Positions 24,939 through 26,219 of a stretch of 26,219 nucleotides of DNA are shown here, in pieces. This DNA is from Betaproteobacteria bacterium (GTDB lineage Bacteria; Pseudomonadota; Gammaproteobacteria; Burkholderiales; Burkholderiaceae_C): NCBI GenBank assembly GCA_005882155.1, contig VBCQ01000115.1, positions 1 to 26,219 of the forward strand. Direction: 5' to 3'. Positions within the stretch are counted from its first letter, which is position 1. Each line of letters begins with the position of its first letter. Made by a program: the position numbers and the translations under genes. The notes beneath the pieces are model-generated. The model ran no database searches, was not told where the DNA came from, and saw nothing but the letters and a program-made list of their open reading frames with translations.

Positions 24939-25145
24939 GCTGGGACTTCCTCGTGCTTCGGTGGTGCTGGCCGACAGGCTCGGACCGTTTTCAGAGGCGG
25001 ATTGTTCCACGCCCTGTCAGCGAATTCACGTTGCTAGGCCTCAGCCCGCCCATACCATGCTCGACGGCAGCGTGCTGCTGCGCACTCAAGCGGGCGTTGA
25101 GATCGAGCGGCATCCCGCAACTTTATAAGCATCCAGGAGACAGGC

Positions 25146-26057
25146 ATGCCGATCTTGGTGGGCACTGCGTCGTGGACCGACAAGACGCTGATCGCCTGCG
25201 GTCGCTTTTATCCGAAGGACGCGAAGACCGCGGAGGCGCGGTTGCGCTACTACGCGTCGCAGTTCCCGCTGGTCGAGGTCGATTCGAGCTACTACGCGAT
25301 GCCGGCGCCGGCGACGGCGCAACTCTGGGCCGAGCGAACGCCGAGCGGCTTCACGATGAACGTCAAAGCATTTCGCCTCTTCACCGGCCATCAGACCTCG
25401 CCCGAGGTGCTGCATCGCGACATCCAGCAGGCGCTGCCGGTGTCGGACAAGGGCAACCTCCACTACAAGGACATGCCGGCCGAGATCCGCGACGAGCTGT
25501 GGCGGCGATTCAAGGAGGCGCTGGCGCCGCTGCGCGCCGCCGGCAAGCTCGGCCTCGTGCACTTCCAGTTCGCGCCCTGGCTCACCTGCAATCGCGAAGC
25601 GCACGCGCATGTCGCGCATTGCATCGAACGGATGGGCGGCCACACGCTGAGCATCGAGTTCCGTCACCAGAGTTGGTTTCGCGATTCGCACCTCGCATCG
25701 ACGCTCGCGTTCGAGCGCGAGCTCGGCGTCGTCCATACCGTCGTCGATGGACCGCAGGGTTTTGTCAACTGCGTGCCGGCAATCTGGGAGGTGACGCACC
25801 CCGGGTACGCGCTGGTGCGGCTGCATGGCCGCAATGCCGAGACCTGGAATTTGAAAGGCGCGACCACGGCGTCGGATCGCTTCAACTACGACTACGCCGA
25901 CGACGAGCTGGCCGAGATCGCCGGCAAGGCGGCGCAGCTCGCCGCACTTGCTCCGCAAACGCACGTCGTGTTCAACAACAACATGGAGGACCAGGGCCAG
26001 CGCAACGCACGAACGCTGATGGACTTGATCGCGACCTTGCCGCTGCCCGGCACGTGA
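25146..26057 (+). CDS. DUF72 domain-containing protein (YecE family)
   Basis: This 303-residue protein belongs to the DUF72/YecE family, TIM-barrel-like cytoplasmic proteins of unknown biochemical function. Hallmarks are the opening ILVGTASWTDKTLIACGRFYP, the segment FPLVEVDSSYYAMPAPATAQLWAERTPSGFTMNVKAFRLFTGH, LSIEFRHQSWF, and the closing THVVFNNNMEDQGQRNARTL with its run of Asn. A strong AGGAGA stands 6 nt before the ATG. No signal peptide is present. It is divergent from zapD, with a 207-nt spacer to the favoured zapD start (135 nt to the alternative). The function cannot be deduced from these neighbours. Confidence 0.92.
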   Translation: MPILVGTASWTDKTLIACGRFYPKDAKTAEARLRYYASQFPLVEVDSSYYAMPAPATAQLWAERTPSGFTMNVKAFRLFTGHQTSPEVLHRDIQQALPVSDKGNLHYKDMPAEIRDELWRRFKEALAPLRAAGKLGLVHFQFAPWLTCNREAHAHVAHCIERMGGHTLSIEFRHQSWFRDSHLASTLAFERELGVVHTVVDGPQGFVNCVPAIWEVTHPGYALVRLHGRNAETWNLKGATTASDRFNYDYADDELAEIAGKAAQLAALAPQTHVVFNNNMEDQGQRNARTLMDLIATLPLPGT

Positions 26058-26104
26058 TCGCCGCAAGCCGTCGGCCCAGCGCAACGCGATGTGGGTCTCG
26101 CCCC

Positions 26105-26134
26105 TTGCCGGCTCGCACGGCCTGCTGCTAGCAT
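26105..26134 (+). promoter_or_regulatory. Possible promoter before the right-edge gene
   Basis: TTGCCG (26105-26110) and TAGCAT (26129-26134) with 18-nt spacing, each 4 of 6 to the sigma-70 consensus, 31 nt before the ATG at 26166. This is a weak match. Confidence 0.25.
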
Positions 26135-26165
26135 GGCTGCTCAATCCGCAAACGAGCCACCGACC

Positions 26166-26219
26166 ATGACCACCTCCACCACCAGCTCCAAACAGGCCGC
26201 GGCCTGCGGCGTGCTGGTC
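26166..26219 (+). CDS. Start of a gene cut off by the window edge
   Basis: An ATG at 26166 opens 18 codons to the edge (MTTSTTSSKQAAACGVLV) with no stop. The codon use and position after a spacer of about 108 nt suggest a real gene, but the fragment is too short to name. The ribosome site is weak (GAGCCACCGACC before the ATG). Confidence 0.4.
   Translation, partial: MTTSTTSSKQAAACGVLV

Overview
The window is high-GC, densely coding DNA typical of a betaproteobacterium in the order Burkholderiales, probably near the Rubrivivax/Leptothrix/Methylibium/Comamonadaceae lineages. The grounds are a double-length UvrA, a zapD-yacG pair, a DUF1631 protein, the small 'tryptophan synthase beta-like' protein, a groESL operon carrying both a CIRCE element and a sigma-32-like promoter, and dispersed repeats of a kind I recognise from such genomes. 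No prophage, plasmid, CRISPR array, tRNA or rRNA is visible.

Layout. 1-1302: an orphan periplasmic binding protein (minus strand) with a hairpin downstream. 1465-9685 (plus): a 1941-residue tandem UvrA, a SAM methyltransferase, a membrane-anchored protein of unknown function and a 2OG-Fe(II) oxygenase. 9771-11398 (plus): a DUF1326 protein and a DUF2182 membrane protein separated by a repeat-rich spacer. 11472-13400 (plus): a fused-subunit CoA-transferase, convergent with 13408-17937 (minus), which runs diheme cytochrome c4, small conserved protein, msrP, msrQ, TPR-GGDEF diguanylate cyclase. 17998-19624 (plus): GTPase YsxC/EngB and an alpha/beta hydrolase, whose end overlaps a convergent DUF1631 gene (minus). 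21870-23957 (minus): groES-groEL with promoter, operator and terminator. 23974-24938 (minus): zapD-yacG. 25146-26057 (plus): a DUF72 protein. The start of one more gene lies at the right edge.

How the genes relate. msrP/msrQ form the periplasmic methionine sulfoxide repair system, and cytochrome c4 and the oxygenase add to a redox theme. zapD and yacG form the usual division/gyrase-modulation pair. GGDEF makes c-di-GMP. Most of the remainder is ordinary housekeeping gene content.

Most notable points. (1) The tandem UvrA has two dispersed-repeat-like sequences read in frame inside its coding sequence, one of them a 92-nt near-perfect inverted repeat forming the linker between its two halves. 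(2) groEL is broken by a frameshifting loss of about 20 codons in the apical domain, which is either an assembly fault or a real pseudogene. (3) The groESL promoter superimposes sigma-70 and sigma-32-like elements upstream of CIRCE. I found no convincing wholly new multigene system; the DUF1326/DUF2182 pair and the unknown protein plus 2OG oxygenase are the best places to look for undescribed function.
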